Below the pieces are notes generated by a model. That model saw only the letters and a list, made by a program, of their open reading frames with translations, had not been told where the DNA came from and did not search any database. A stretch of DNA of 64,000 nucleotides. It comes from Apostichopus japonicus. Taxonomy: Eukaryota > Echinodermata > Holothuroidea > Aspidochirotida > Stichopodidae. The DNA lies in the NCBI RefSeq assembly GCF_037975245.1, contig NC_092577.1:29641898-29705897 (forward strand), written 5' to 3'. A program made the position numbers and the translations under genes. This document shows, in pieces, positions 28,690 to 41,731 of this stretch; within the stretch, counting starts at the first letter, position 1, and each line of letters opens with the position of its first letter.

Positions 28690-29480
28690 CATGAAGCGCT
28701 TAGTGCCATTATAAGGGATTTTCCCGACAAAAACCTTGTAAATAGCCCTACTGCATTTTTTATATTTGGGTATTAAAGCCTTAAGGTTAGTACCATTATA
28801 CGGGATTTTCCCGACAAAAAAACCTTGTTAATATCCTTACTTCATTTGGTATATTTGGGTAATAAATCCTTAAGTTGAATATTGTACTAAGGAACCATTG
28901 TCTGCTAACACTAATATTTCAGTAACGATTAATAAATATTTCACCCTGTATTTACTTTAAACTTGTGTTTTCTCTACATGAAGAGCTTAGTGCCATTATA
29001 AGGGATTTTCCCGACAAAAACCTTGTAAATAACCCTACTTAATTTGTTATATTGGGTATTAAATCCATAAGTTGAATATTTTGCTAGGGAACATTGTCTG
29101 CTAACACTAATATTTAAGTAACGATTTTCCCAACAAAAACCTTGTAAATAACACTACTTCATTTGTTATATTAGGTATTAAATCCTTGCTAAGGAACACT
29201 GTCTGCTAACACTAATATTTAAGTAACGATTTTCACGACAAAAACCTTGTAAATAACCATACTTCATTTGTTATATTAGGTATTAAATCCTTGCTAAGGA
29301 ACACTGTCTGCTAACACTAATATTTAAGTAACGATTTTCACGACAAAAACCTTGTAAATAACCATACTTCATTTGTTATATTAGGTATTAAATCCTTGCT
29401 AAGGAACACTGTCTGCTAACACTATATTTAAGTAACGATTTTCACGACAAAAACCTTGTAAATAACCCGGCCTACTTCAT
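28690..29480 (+). repeat. ~107-bp tandem repeat, about seven units
   Basis: CGACAAAAACCTTGTAAATA recurs at roughly 28725, 29012, 29127, 29233, 29340 and 29447. The later units are about 107 bp apart and nearly identical, including CTGTCTGCTAACACTA(AT)ATTTAAGTAACG. The early units are longer and more diverged. Confidence 0.85.
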
Positions 29481-30235
29481 TTTGGTATATTTGAGTATGA
29501 CTAGACGTAAGGTATAAAATCTGCCTTGAAAATAGTTTACACTCACAATACAAATTTAGCCAAATACAGTCGCAGCTTTTCACGCTGTCACGCGGCGCAA
29601 GATATATCATCTAAATATACGGCTCTGGTATATGTTTAATTAAGCATAGCGCCATCGCAACCACATTACGTTATTTCAGCTGCATTGAGTAACTTAAGTG
29701 CCGAAAGGCAAACAAGGAGAACATCTTTTTTGATATATGTTATTGAACAAGACCCTTTGTGTGTGTATGGGGAGGGGGGAGGGGTGGATGCGTGTGTTTG
29801 TATGAGTGTGTGGCTTAGATGTCGGAGTACACAAATATAAGTACATGTGATACCAGAATTGGATGAAGTCAAGTTTAGACCACTTTGGGCCTTCAAAGAG
29901 CAACGTACGAATTTTTACTGCAGGGTGAGGAAATAGGCTTGTTTACAAGCGACGAAAACTATGGGCATATATAGCTGAAATTGCACATGTAATGATACGG
30001 AAAATTCAAAGTGCCTCGACTTCCCATTATCTGCTATCCAGTGAGGCATAGGGTTAAGCTGTAATGAGAACTTCTATTATGGCTTAGAGACCACCTTACT
30101 TTGACGATTTATGTGTGTAGGGTGTAAATGGGGCGATTATATGAGGCTATGCTACCATCAAAATCATTTGGCATTATCTATGAATATATACAGAAAACTA
30201 TTTTCGAGAACTGTTACCATTTTTTTTTGTCATGC
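29481..30235. other. No recognisable gene
   Basis: Includes a G-rich tract (29770-29790). No splice-consistent coding sequence recognised. Confidence 0.4.
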
Positions 30236-30514
<279 letters not shown>

Positions 30515-30780
30515 TATATATATATATATATATATATAACGCAAAAGAGAATACACCGGCAGAACAATACACCAACAACCGCATAATCCCCGGTAATCCC
30601 GACGAGGATCCTATATATTCATGGAGCATAACTTGAAGCTACCAGTTGTCTGACGATCGCTATAACGCGTGAAACTCCGAGTTACAACTACTAGTGTTCC
30701 ACTAGTCTCGACTAGTATCAACATATATTCCGCTCTGTCCAATGGACATAGAGCACTCTGCGCCAAGATAGACGCCAACC

Positions 30781-30783
30781 AAC

Positions 30784-30860
<77 letters not shown>
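30781..30860. repeat. (TA)n microsatellite
   Basis: TA array with one GTATAT interruption. Confidence 0.95.
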
Positions 30861-30867
<7 letters not shown>

Positions 30868-31432
30868 AGCTACATCAATATTCCACCATTAACAGAATAA
30901 CCCCCAGTCTGACTAAGAGACTTACGTTATAACCCTAAGTTTTGACTTAGAAAATTATATTTTACGATGACTGTTAATCTGACTATGATTTATGTCATGG
31001 CAAATTATGTTATGACAATCAGTCTAACTTAAAGATTCATGTTATGACCGTAAGTTCATATGCTTAATATAATGTCATCATTCCTGGAGCAATTTCGGTT
31101 GAATAGGATAAAAATGATAACGAAGGCTTGGACTTATTCAGGTATAGGTACATTTACCTAATAAGTTGTGACGTCAGTCATGGACAAACACCTCAAACTG
31201 TTTTTTTTTTTGGTTATATATTTCTTCAAACTTGATATTGATTATATAACGTTGGAAAAAACTCAATTCTGTGACGGGATGTCATATGATACAGGTAATG
31301 TGTGATCAAGTGGCGTCATCACAACTAAACAGTGAATTTAATTATGACTATAGTGCTCATTTCATCAGTGATAGATAATTGAGAACCGAATGCAGTTTGA
31401 CAAGCTGAAAGTTTACATTAATGCATGACGTC
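30861..31432. other. No recognisable gene
   Basis: AT-rich DNA with no supported feature. Confidence 0.4.
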
Positions 31433-31815
31433 ACAAAATATAAGTGGTTAAGGTCTTGTGATCTAAGGATTACAGGTTCGAACCCTGGCCAGATCATTGC
31501 GTTGTGTCCTTGGGCAAGGCACTTTATCTCCATTGCCTCTCTTCACCCAGGTGTATAAATGGGGACTTGCGAGGTAACTTGTAAATATAGTTGCGTGCGC
31601 CGGTTTGTGGCTGCACCATATGGGAAGTCCCCCGGGGGACACGTGGTTGTGGTGCACTGTGGTGCCCCAGGAGAGATTGACTGAATTGTGCACACTTTGG
31701 TGTGTAGGTGTAACAAGTTACCAATGACCAGGGTTAAGTTGTAAAGTCGTGTGAGAGGGCCTTGGCCCTGTACAAGACTGTAAACCTAAATAATAATAAT
31801 AATAATAATAACGCA
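31433..31815 (+). mobile_element. tRNA-derived SINE
   Basis: A pol III box B (GGTTCGAACCC, at about 31475) and an A-box-like TAAGTGGTTAAGG lie at the 5' end. A conserved body follows (TTGTGTCCTTGGGCAAGGC, CTCTTCACCCAGGTGTATAA), and the 3' end is an (AAT)n tail at 31790-31811. This is the layout of metazoan tRNA-SINEs mobilised by a LINE. I could not find clear target duplications. Not a functional tRNA gene, since no cloverleaf closes. Confidence 0.8.
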
Positions 31816-32223
31816 ATGTACCGATTGACATTAAAAAAACGACATAATTATAAGTTTGTATATCTCAGCAACGGAACGAGCTATATGTAAGGAAGATGTT
31901 TTATTCATTGAACCTGTTATCTTTCTAGGTACCTTATCTTTTATACAAAGGCTGGAAGATAATGCAAGGTTTCCATATTGTAACACATATACAAAACCTC
32001 ATGTATAGCCCGTCAAGGTAAAACGTCAGGGTTTCGACAAGACAGATTAGCATCATTAGTTGCCTTCATTGATATAACACCTCCTATGCGTGTGATTAAG
32101 AACAATTTTTATAATTGAGAAACCACTTCGAGGTCTGTTTCTGCATAATTTTGCACTCCTCAAGGCGTCAAGTTATTTCAACTGTTTGATAAAGCAACTG
32201 ACGGAAGGGTGCACGTGGTGTCA

Positions 32224-32254
<31 letters not shown>

Positions 32255-33429
32255 ATCTATCAGTAATTGTAATTTAAGAATACTACTTAGGGTAATGGAT
32301 GCAAACACTTTTCTGTTTTCTTTGTTTTGTTATGTTTGTATGTTTTTTCTTTGTCAGTAATGCGTGTATTAGATGTGAAGTTTTCATCAGAGTTTCATAG
32401 GCCTATATTAACATATACGTTGACTAAAGACCACGTCGATTTCCCAACACTTTTTCTCAAAATGTTTGGCAAAAAGAGATAGTCACATAGAGATATAGAG
32501 AGATAGGACGGGTTTTGGAGGGCCATCAATGCATATATCTCCGTTTGTTTAGTAAAACAAATGTGTACATATGACGTATACTGACTTGAGAATTGAACTT
32601 ATGTCAAATAGTTCCTGATCAATTAGTCGTTATTCTCATTTCTTAGAGAATAATTTACCAGAATGGATAAATAACTGCCTACCCCTCCCTCCCACCCCAT
32701 CCTCATCCTCGACAGCCCCCTACCGCCCCACCCCACCCCCCCCCCACACACACCGACCCATCAACTTCTCACGACTAGTGCCAGATCCATATGCCTCAAT
32801 GCATTTATCAGCAATATATTCCAAACAGTCGATTTGGATAATTCACACTCATATTAGAGGGTAAACTCAAACAATTAATTTTGCAACAGCGCCTCCAAAA
32901 TCAATGTTTGGCAAGCAGTCAGGAAATGTTTGGGTCATAAATTTATTCTCATATTTTTGTTATTAACAACATGTATTTTTGCTAGCTGAGGCTGATTGCT
33001 ATATAGTAAAAAAAAGAAGATGTGATTTTATTTTTCCTTTTTTTTTAAGTTTTAGGATATTTTGTAAATGTATCTGGCAACAGCAGAATGGACTCTTATG
33101 GGCTGCTTAAAAGTTGAATAACGCGACATTGTGATGTTTACGCACCATATACACTTCTCGGATTTGAATTAATACAGACCAAATCATACATTCAAGTACA
33201 TTGCCATCAGGGCAATTTCAGCTGAAAATGTATTTGTCCTTTCCTATAATTTGTCAATCATATTTAATTATTTAGCCCCTGAAGAAGATCCTGCTAGAGT
33301 CAGGCCCTCTTACTTTTACGCACGCATTCTCTTACACAGGCTCTTTAGTGGATAAGCAGTTTTCTAACAGTTTTGTTTTATAATGTTAATCATATTTTTC
33401 GACAGAGGAATATGATATTACTACAATAA

Positions 33430-33430
<1 letters not shown>
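31816..33430. other. Intergenic; simple repeats only
   Basis: Includes a (TA)n run at 32227-32253 and a C-rich run at 32690-32752. No gene recognised. Confidence 0.4.

Positions 33431-33491
<61 letters not shown>
33431..33491. repeat. (TA)n microsatellite
   Basis: Uninterrupted TA array. Confidence 0.95.
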
Positions 33492-33493
<2 letters not shown>

Positions 33494-33683
33494 ATGAAAT
33501 TCTAAGTACAGAGAACGAGTGACAGCTAAGCAAACATACTAACGTATCAGGTTTCAAGGATAAATATAGAAGTCGATTTATAATAGCCTTTTAGTCAAGC
33601 TTTTGAAGAATATTTTTCTTGGATGACGTCACAGACCCACTACTGTGATCCACCTTCCTGGAGTAATTGAAAGTTAAGCCAGT

Positions 33684-33876
33684 TAAAGGCATTCCCTCAG
33701 CTAATCTTGTCTCCCCGTATTCCCCCGTATTCCCCGATTTAAAAATAAAAGCAATGCCGCCCTCTATTCTAGCGACAACCGACTCATTCCTTTATTGTGG
33801 CATTCTCATCCTTAGCTATAAACAGGATATGGATCTGGGCACTGTTACTGTAAAGTTCTCAGGTGTCCGAAATTCC
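33684..33876 (+). repeat. Dispersed repeat, copy 2 of 2
   Basis: Starts TTAAAGGCATTCCCTCAGC and is colinear with 11574-11791. This copy has shorter C runs. Confidence 0.7.
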
Positions 33877-33879
33877 TAA

Positions 33880-34725
33880 ATTCAGTTTCAATCAATCCAC
33901 CAAATCTCGAGTTAGGAATAAGATATCGAGATGGGGGTTTCAACTAGTAGTGTGGAAGATTTTCCTCTTCAAATATAAATTTCACTTTGTTTGTCAAAAG
34001 AATATCTTGCTAAGAATTTAAAATAAAACAGTAAGTTTACTCGCCAAAAAATCCTTAAAACTATGATGTGACTCATTGGTTCATTACCAGTTTGTTTTTA
34101 TATACAATACCGTTCGAGGAGAAACTGTGATATGTTCTCACATCATTTGCAAATTCCCTGCTCCCTCTCCCCCGCCCCCCCCCCCCTCATCCCACCCCTC
34201 CCTCCCTCTACCAATGTTCGCATTATCACTCATGCACTACGACTAACAGGGTACCTTAGCAATACTCCCGAACACCAATTTGTTTTTACAATAATTTATT
34301 TTTATGTTTAGAAATAACAACTTTCTACTATCATGTTGAAGTTTACAAATAGTTATCTCAGGTCTGAAATTTGAATGGGTGCATGTATATTTAAGATTTT
34401 ACAAGGTTCATGACTTTAACATTGCAGGGAATAAAACCGAGAGGTTCATATACAGATATCTCTTTCGTAGCCCCCCCCCCCCTCCCCGTCTTTTCACTGG
34501 TGTAAATATCTGGAATAACTATAGCAACTGCATAAAAGCCTGCAGATATCGTCCATGTTTTAAACATCCACGTAAATTAGTAACTAATACTTAGTGTTGG
34601 TTTTCCAACTTTGAAACACATTATGGTGATATAATAGACCACGATAGTTAAATCGTGCAACATCACATTATTGTCATTCATAGGTAAGTCGATTGTAGTT
34701 CATAGCTATTGGATATATACACACA
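33880..34725. other. No recognisable gene
   Basis: C-rich tract at 34164-34205; otherwise unremarkable. Confidence 0.4.
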
Positions 34726-35030
34726 CAGTGGTGGAGCGTCCATACAGTCAGATGGGGCGGATGCCCCCCCCCCCCTGACGGACTCAAATGGACTATACCT
34801 ATTGGCATTTGTCACATTTTTTTGGCGATGACACCTATTTATTTCTTCGTTTATCTGCAAATTAGCAAGGCCAGGAAAGGGTCATTTCCGGCGATCTAGG
34901 GAGTATCTTTACTCAAAAATTTCGGTACGCTCCGCGCCAACCTGTGGTGGCGCGGACCATTGATAGTGTCGGAAACGCCCCTACAGACCATTCTCGCCCC
35001 CCTTGACCAATACCCCTAGCTCCGCCACTG
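34726..35030 (-). mobile_element. hAT-type MITE, internally deleted
   Basis: Starts CAGTGGTGGAGCG and ends CTCCGCCACTG. Same family as 54131-54521 in the same orientation, but about 85 bp shorter in the middle. Flanks TACACACA and GAGCCTCT do not match, so the target duplication is lost or the insertion is old. Confidence 0.8.
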
Positions 35031-36101
35031 GAGCCTCTTAGGATCAAAGGAGTCAGGGTATCAATTCTTTGCAGATTTACAGATGTTAGGTTAACATGTG
35101 AAAGGTACATCGCGGTTCATATGTTAATTAGTTTTACATCCTCACCACCCCTAACTCCTCCTTCCAACCCTCGTAATATGACTAACACAATGCTCAATGT
35201 ACTTATATATACCAGTTCACTTAGCATGGACAACAACATCGGAGACGTTTTATCGGAACAGAAACTTCGACTTAACAATGTTGCTATTAGAACGTTACGT
35301 CATGTTTTTTGGCTAAACCATAGAACGGAAGAAACAGGTTGTGCATCGGGTTTGTTTACTGTTGATAACTATTCCCGTTAGACGGGTAGTGATTGATAAC
35401 CACAAATGGAGCCAAAATAGAACCTGGCTTATGTGGTCGAATCAAAACCATTAGACCGACCGCCAACCATGTTAGGTCATGGATTTCCACCGTTGAACTT
35501 TTCCTGTCAACCCCGTCAATCCTGTCACCATTTGTTTTCTTTTCGCATGGCAGTATAGTTTAGTATATCGTGACTGCTTCGAAATAAGTATACACGCCCT
35601 CATTTCTGGAAGGTCATTTGACATTCTTTCACACGTTTTAGAATTAGTTTCCATGGTTAGATCAGGGAGTTGTTCCATAACAACTCCCTGGTTAGATCAG
35701 GGAGTTGTTATGGAATCATTTCAAGTTTGAAGAAAAACATCAAAGACAGTTTGAGGTGTTTCCATGACTGACGTCACAATCGAAATGAGGAAGGAGGGGG
35801 GGGGGGGGCGGGCGGAAGGGAGGGCGATGTATGGATTCCAAGAAGGAAAACGAACGGGATGCGGCTATTATTCGCCTCCCACTTCACCCTCAAAATACCG
35901 CACCTCTTTGACGGAGAAGTGGGATATATTCCGTTGTAGTGCAAGCAATGATACCTGCGTTTCCAATGTGGTGGTCAACGGAAGCATTTATGGGTACAAC
36001 TTGGATGGAAACTTTACAGTATTAGTTCCTGGGTCAATTCGTCTGGCACCTATGTAATTGACTTTAACGGTGACAGATCGATAAGTTGCTTTCTATACAT
36101 T

Positions 36102-36105
<4 letters not shown>
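35031..36105. other. Intergenic; small palindrome, no gene recognised
   Basis: 35652-35716 contains GGTTAGATCAGGGAGTTGTT, its inverse and a second direct copy, forming nested hairpins. The ~97-codon open frame starting 35764 has no recognisable domain. Confidence 0.4.

Positions 36106-36179
<74 letters not shown>
36106..36179. repeat. (TA)n(TG)n compound microsatellite
   Basis: TA dinucleotides followed by TG dinucleotides, ending directly at the left end of the MITE at 36181. Confidence 0.95.
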
Positions 36180-36180
36180 A

Positions 36181-36577
36181 CAGTGGCGGAGCTAGGGGTA
36201 TTGGTCAGAGGGGCGAGAATGGTCTGTAGGGGCGCTTTCGACACTATCTAAGCGGAGCGCCACCACTGGTTGGCGCGGAGCGTACAGAAGTTTTTTGAGT
36301 AAAGATACACCCTAGATCGCCGGTAATGACCCTTTCCGGGCCTTGCTAATTTGCAGATAAAAGAAGAATAAATAGGTGTTATCGCCATTTTGTCAGAAAA
36401 TTACACCAACAAAATGTGACAATTGTCAATAGGTATTTGAGAGCGCAATAAAAACGTCAATAATCGCGAATAAGTAAAAAGTGGTAAAAAGCTGAAAAGA
36501 GCGCCAGCAAACTATTTGAGTCCGTCAGAGGGGGGGGGGGGGATCCGTCCCATGACTGTATGGACGCTCCGCTACTG
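36181..36577 (+). mobile_element. hAT-type MITE
   Basis: Begins CAGTGGCGGAGCTAGGGG and ends GACGCTCCGCTACTG. Same family as 21363-21745. The left flank is the TG microsatellite and the right flank CTAAGAGC, so no duplication is visible. Confidence 0.85.
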
Positions 36578-37636
36578 CTAAGAGCTGTCGAAATATGACA
36601 AATACCCTCGCAGTTACCATTTATAATTAATATATACATCCCCTTCCACCATCAGACCCACTAAGAAATGTTCAAGTTTAATATTTCGCCGACGACATGC
36701 AGTGTTATTCAAAATTTGTGCAAAATTTTTATTGGCCGGTTGTTGTAAGCTATCGATACTTCTGTGAATCCAAACGGAATATTGTCAACGATTTCCAACT
36801 GATGTGTTTTGATGTGATTATGCAATTATTTCAACGGATTCTTGCCAAATTTTCAAAAGTACAATTCATCAATATAGGAAGTACTATTACTAATCAACCA
36901 ACCTGATTTCGGGGACATACCAACATCCGGAATAACAATAATAAGTTCCACTTGTTTATTTCAGTCAAACTGCTAACCAGAATTCCTATGGTTATATAGC
37001 GATCCCGGACATCAAATTCCGTTTTGGTTTGGTCAAAATATTGTCACCAAAGATTATTGGAAATGTAGGAGGCTGACTCCGGTGGAGGAGGGCGCCGGAT
37101 ACCGAGGTTGGCGGATTATCTAATTTTAAATAAATAAATAAGAAATAACGATTTGAATTGTCTGGTGGAAGATTTTGATACATTGTCCTTATAGTTATTA
37201 TTTTTCTCTTTCTAACCATGTAAAAATTGTCCCCATTCGACGTTTTCTTCTTGTAGAAATCTGGTTTTCAAATTCACCAGTTTCTCACCAAAAGTACCGT
37301 TTGTTCGAACGCTTCAATATGGTGATTGACGTAGTGCTTGCAGATAAGCAAAACAGGCGACTTGAAGTTAGCACTCCCAATTCCGCAGCAAATTAACTCA
37401 CGTGTAAGCACATTGAATTGCCTCATATATATAACGTACATACTCGCGAACGTATATACTACGATGCTCAGTTGGTGTACTTGTATAACGTTACACATAG
37501 TACACTCTCACTCAAACCACAGTTCATTAACTGTTCTTCGAAATCGCTGAAATAAAATTCACGGATCAAATTAACAGTAAAAGGAAACTTATAAAGTATT
37601 CGTTAAACCGAAAGATGAAACTTGGCGGGATCGATG
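36578..37636. other. No recognisable gene
   Basis: Open frames on both strands lack recognisable domains. I see nothing in it. Confidence 0.4.
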
Positions 37637-38150
37637 TCATCGCAGAACTGTCCGATTGTAAACGTTAGATAGCCTATACACGCGAACATTCTTCGCGCTG
37701 GAGCTGGATACCGCGATGTATAAACAACGAAGAGCCTGTTGTTAAAACTTATCTTGTGTTACACAAAGACCACGAAACCACCGATCTACTACATATATTG
37801 CGGCTTAAGGAGTTTTTTAAATCATATCTAATTTATAAGAAATTTCACCGGAAATTATTGAAGAAATTGATCGAATCGTTGTCAGAGCAGAATATAGCAC
37901 TGAGAAGCTTAGGCTTCGCAGAACTGTCCGATTGTCAACCTTTGAGTACAGCCTACATGCGAACATTTTTTCGCGTTGGAGCTGGATAGCGCGATGTATA
38001 GCCTGAACAACTCAGAGTCTGCTGTTAAAATTTACCTTGTGTTACACAAAGACCACGGAACCACCGCTCAAGTACATGGCGGCTTAAGGAGTTTTTGAAA
38101 ACATATCTAATTTTTAAGAAATTTCACCGGAAATTAAGGAAGAAATTTAT
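37637..38150 (+). repeat. ~280-bp direct duplication
   Basis: Blocks starting GCAGAACTGTCCGATTGT at about 37643 and 37919 are colinear for more than 200 bp (shared words GCTGGATA(C/G)CGCGATGTATA, TTGTGTTACACAAAGACCAC, GCGGCTTAAGGAGTTTTT). An ancient tandem duplication; coding potential is not convincing because the two copies differ by indels. Confidence 0.8.
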
Positions 38151-38677
38151 CTGTATACAAACGCTGTTTTTGTTGTGATTACCGTATAGGTACTGTGCGG
38201 AGGGTGGGTTATGACGCAATCTGCTATGGCAGAGCTGACGTCACGTATTGTACTGTTCAAATCATATTTGAAATGTCTATCCATAACGATTAAAAAATCG
38301 TTTCTCTGTCAAACGCAACATTAGCGTTCTCATACTTTGACAACATGTTTGGAAAATTATTTACTATTTTTTAAGGTAACTTCTTTGGGCCACCAGACAA
38401 TCCTTTTAAGTACTCTATCTTAAAAGGCATTTACAGTTGATTCCTGCAATATTCAGTATCCTTCACTTTTTCTAAATAAGATTATTACAATTGGTGAATC
38501 GATGACCATTCGAAATTTTTAAGAAGGATGTTTTCGATAAATGAAATGAAATGAAATATTTTCTTCAAAAGAACACCCGCGTTAATCGCACAACCTGCTC
38601 CCAGGGAACGCCGATATTTGGGTCAACTTCATAGCGCCTAGTGAAATGCCGCCCCCAGTTGATCTTTAAACGTTTTT

Positions 38678-38703
38678 GGTTCCTTGCTTTAGCAAAAGGA
38701 ACC
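38678..38703 (-). other. Terminal hairpin (3' end of the Helentron-like element)
   Basis: GGTTCCTT-GCT-TT-AGC-AAAAGGAACC folds with a short bulge. It is the counterpart of the perfect 13-bp stem at 7692-7721. Confidence 0.7.
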
Positions 38704-38756
38704 TATGCAGTCAGGTTGGCGTGTGTGTGTGTGTGTGCGTTTGTTTTTCTATCTGA

Positions 38757-39262
38757 CCGAGGACTTGAACAAAAGAATTTCAGGTCCTCGGTTGTGATTT
38801 CTAAAGAATCACCAAGTCCTCGGAAGAATTCTATTGTATGGGGTATTGTTAAGGTTAGGGTACGTGGATTTGAACAATGGAAAATACAATGGGGTCCTCG
38901 GTTGGAATGAAACACAAACATGTGTGTGTGTGCGTGTGCGTTGGTAAATGGTGGAAATCGAGGTAATTCGTCCGTTTACACACCTTCCAATCGAGGTATC
39001 ACCGACAATCGAGGAATACCTCGATTAGAAAAGTACTGGCGTGGCGCTATTTGTGATCCTTTAAATGCTAGGAAAGTGATTTTGGTTCAATTTGAAGTAG
39101 TACCTCGTTTGGCATCATGCCACCTTGTTTATATACATCTTTGTGTATACATGACTACGGCGCGATTTCACACAAAAATGTCAGTACCTCGATTACACGA
39201 TGGACTGACGGCTGCGAGTCACTACATCGAATGGCGGGATCCCGCATGATTTCCTCGGTTTT
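38757..39262. repeat. CCTCG-motif array, left of the SET gene
   Basis: CCTCGGTT, CCTCGATT, CCTCGTTT and their complements (ATCGAGG, CCGAGGAC) occur about twelve times in 500 bp, in both orientations and with irregular spacing of 20-60 bp. Confidence 0.7.
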
Positions 39263-39602
39263 GCGGTGGAAAACTGTCCCGTCGCAATACAGTGGTAAAT
39301 ATAAAATCACTTTTTTATTTAGTCAAAAATGTAATATGATCCTAATGTACCCGCTTGAATTCACTAATCGAAAAGCCATAGGGCCTAAGACTAGAGTTAT
39401 GATTCGTGTTGACCATTGTCTAGGACTAAATGCTTAGGCCTATATATGTTGCTAGGCTATATATTTTAACAGCCATAACATAAGGTTAGGCTCTGCAATA
39501 ACATGCAGTACTATTTTGATAAAATATAAGAGATAACAAGTGATCTCATCAGTGGTATCCTATGAACTAATGCATGTGGGCCTAAGTTTGTATGGTCCTT
39601 AA

Positions 39603-40218
39603 AGCAGCATTTTGCGTTGGGTCGCTTTTTTCCTCTTTTTTAACATGTGCATCGATTTTTTTACATGTATCAATCATAAAACAGCAATCTAAGATACCAT
39701 CCAAGTTTCACCCTGCCAAGAGCGTTAATTAGCGAGTAATTAACGATTTATGTCGATAAATGAGAAGAGTGTCCTCGACAAATTTCACAGTTAAAATTAA
39801 TCGCATACAATTCCGCCAAACCCACTAGTTTGAATTCAACCAATCAGAGATGCAGGTTTAGTTATGAGCCGTTGCTAAAAATAGATTCAAGACTTCGCGT
39901 TGGTTGTACCAGGGAGTTGTTATGCAACTCCCTGGTACAACTGCCATATAGACTGTACACAAATCAAGCGTGGTGTTAAATTACGTATCTGTCAATGACG
40001 TTCGTAGTGTTTAAATATTCATATTATGGGCGAGGTTTATTGGGTTCCCAACGGAAAATATCTTGGAGAACAACAAAGTTGAAAGTTGCAATTTTTTCGA
40101 CTTTTATGCCACCATTTGAAGTAAAATATAAATAGATTAGCTAGTTATGTATGTCGTTATGGCAAAGTGGAATCAGTGAGGTTGAGAAAAATCATAGAAA
40201 AGGACGCAAAATGCTGCT
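39603..40218. mobile_element. MITE with TTAA target duplication, nested
   Basis: Terminal inverted repeats AGCAGCATTTTGCGT and CGCAAAATGCTGCT, flanked by TTAA at 39599-39602 and 40219-40222. The interior has a 16-bp-arm palindrome (39904-39940, TTGTACCAGGGAGTTG). Kolobok- or piggyBac-like by target site. It is inserted inside the 14.2-kb element, 200 bp before the first exon of its gene. Confidence 0.85.
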
Positions 40219-40422
40219 TTAAAACCTATGTTGAAATAATTTAGCCCTTTCATTTTTTTTTTGCGCCTACGAGACTATTGTTACTTTGTTATTTATGCAT
40301 TTACTTAACTTGCATTTAGGGGAATGCATTCAGCCAAATTTCTTTCTTTCTTTTAATATGATAACTTAACTCAATCGTTAATTGTTAACATTGTCTCGGT
40401 GACATTGTTTTGTTCTTGATAG

Positions 40423-41636
40423 ATGGGGCGCAGAAAAAAACCTGATTATGCTGTAGCAGCTAGAGAATGGATTAATTCACATAATGAAGACCCACCTGGC
40501 TTTTACATTAAAGAAGTGTCACCCACGATTGGTGAGCATTACATGCATACATTTGTTAACCACAAATACATTAATTTAAGAGAATATGTATCTAGTTTGT
40601 AATATTTATTGTCCTTTAACTGCCTGCTGTCTAAACGTTTCTTTTTTATAAGTGTTTGTAGAAAAGTACACTGGGTCTACAATTGTATTACCCAGATAAA
40701 GAAGAACTATATGGACATAGGTGGAAGATGCATGTTGTATATTTACTTGTTCTACTTACTACAGGTAAAGGGCTGTTTGCAGACAAAAGCTTCTCAACAG
40801 GCGAATTTTTGGTGGAATACAAGGGGAAGTTGGAAGCAGCATCTAACTATGAAAATGTTGATGACCTGACATATGTTTACTATTTTGTTGATGGGAGGAA
40901 GGAGTTGTGGTAAGTAGGTCAAATGTCTTGTAATACCTCTTCTCATTCCACAGCAGCTTCTACTTGAATTGGATATGGTGTGTACTAAGCAGCATAAAAA
41001 TGTGTTATAGTATCAGGACCAAAGTAAATTTCCTTTCATATTATTAAATAAATGTTGTAGTTCTTTGAATAAACTCAGTTTGTGTAGCATTCCCTTCCTC
41101 ATACCACATCATCTTATCACCCAGTGCTGTAGGAATCAAGTCCTTTTGTTGTGGACTTGGACTCAGACCTGGGATGTCTTGCAGTCAGACTTGTCTCGGA
41201 CTTCAGATCCCCTGGACTAGGTCTCAAGTCTGAGTCCAGATGTATTCCACATTCTGTATGTCAGTATAGTAGGAGTTAACACATATGGCCACATAGTGGA
41301 CCTTCACTAATTGATTGTATTATTGTAAGTGAAGAACTATGTAAACGATTGTGGTGCCAACTGAAGTTGTAGGTTTCATCAGTAGAATAATTTGACTTAT
41401 TATTACCAGTGCATTCACAACATTTACTTTTTTTCAGTGTTGATGCAACTTTGAACCATTGCTTAGGGAGATATGCAAATGATGCATGGAAGAGTCCCAA
41501 TGCCAAAGTATTAAAGATTCTCATAGATGGCACTGCACACCTTGTTTTGGTAGCAAGGTGTGATATCCTTCCTGGTGATGAAATTCGATATGACTATGGT
41601 AGAAAAGATGCACCATGGAGACAAGTTAGACAACAG
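40423..41636 (+). CDS. SET domain exons (KMT5A-like), exons 1-3 of the recombinase gene
   Basis: Three exons with GT-AG borders and continuous phase: 40423-40531, 40765-40909 and 41438-41636; together 151 codons ending in phase 0. Residues 37-140 form a SET domain: GKGLFAD, GEFLVEYKG, YVYYF, CVDAT, LNHCLGRYANDAW, IDGTAHLVLVARCDI, GDEIRYDYG, then APWR. The order and wording resemble KMT5A (SET8), the histone H4K20 monomethylase. The usual RxxNHS pocket motif reads RYANDA, so the Asn is kept but His-Ser are replaced; methyltransferase activity is therefore uncertain. The SET exons continue in phase into exon 42001 or into a short terminal exon at 41732. Confidence 0.85.
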
Positions 41637-41731
41637 GTATGTAACTTGACATGCTACAATGACTAACACTGTATACTTAAACATCCTTCAAATTTACTCT
41701 TGTACATTACTCATTCTTTTCAAACATGTAG

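Noticed and set aside
31433-31520. Functional tRNA gene
   Set aside because: The box A and box B words are present, but the sequence does not close into a cloverleaf and is followed by a SINE body and an (AAT)n tail.
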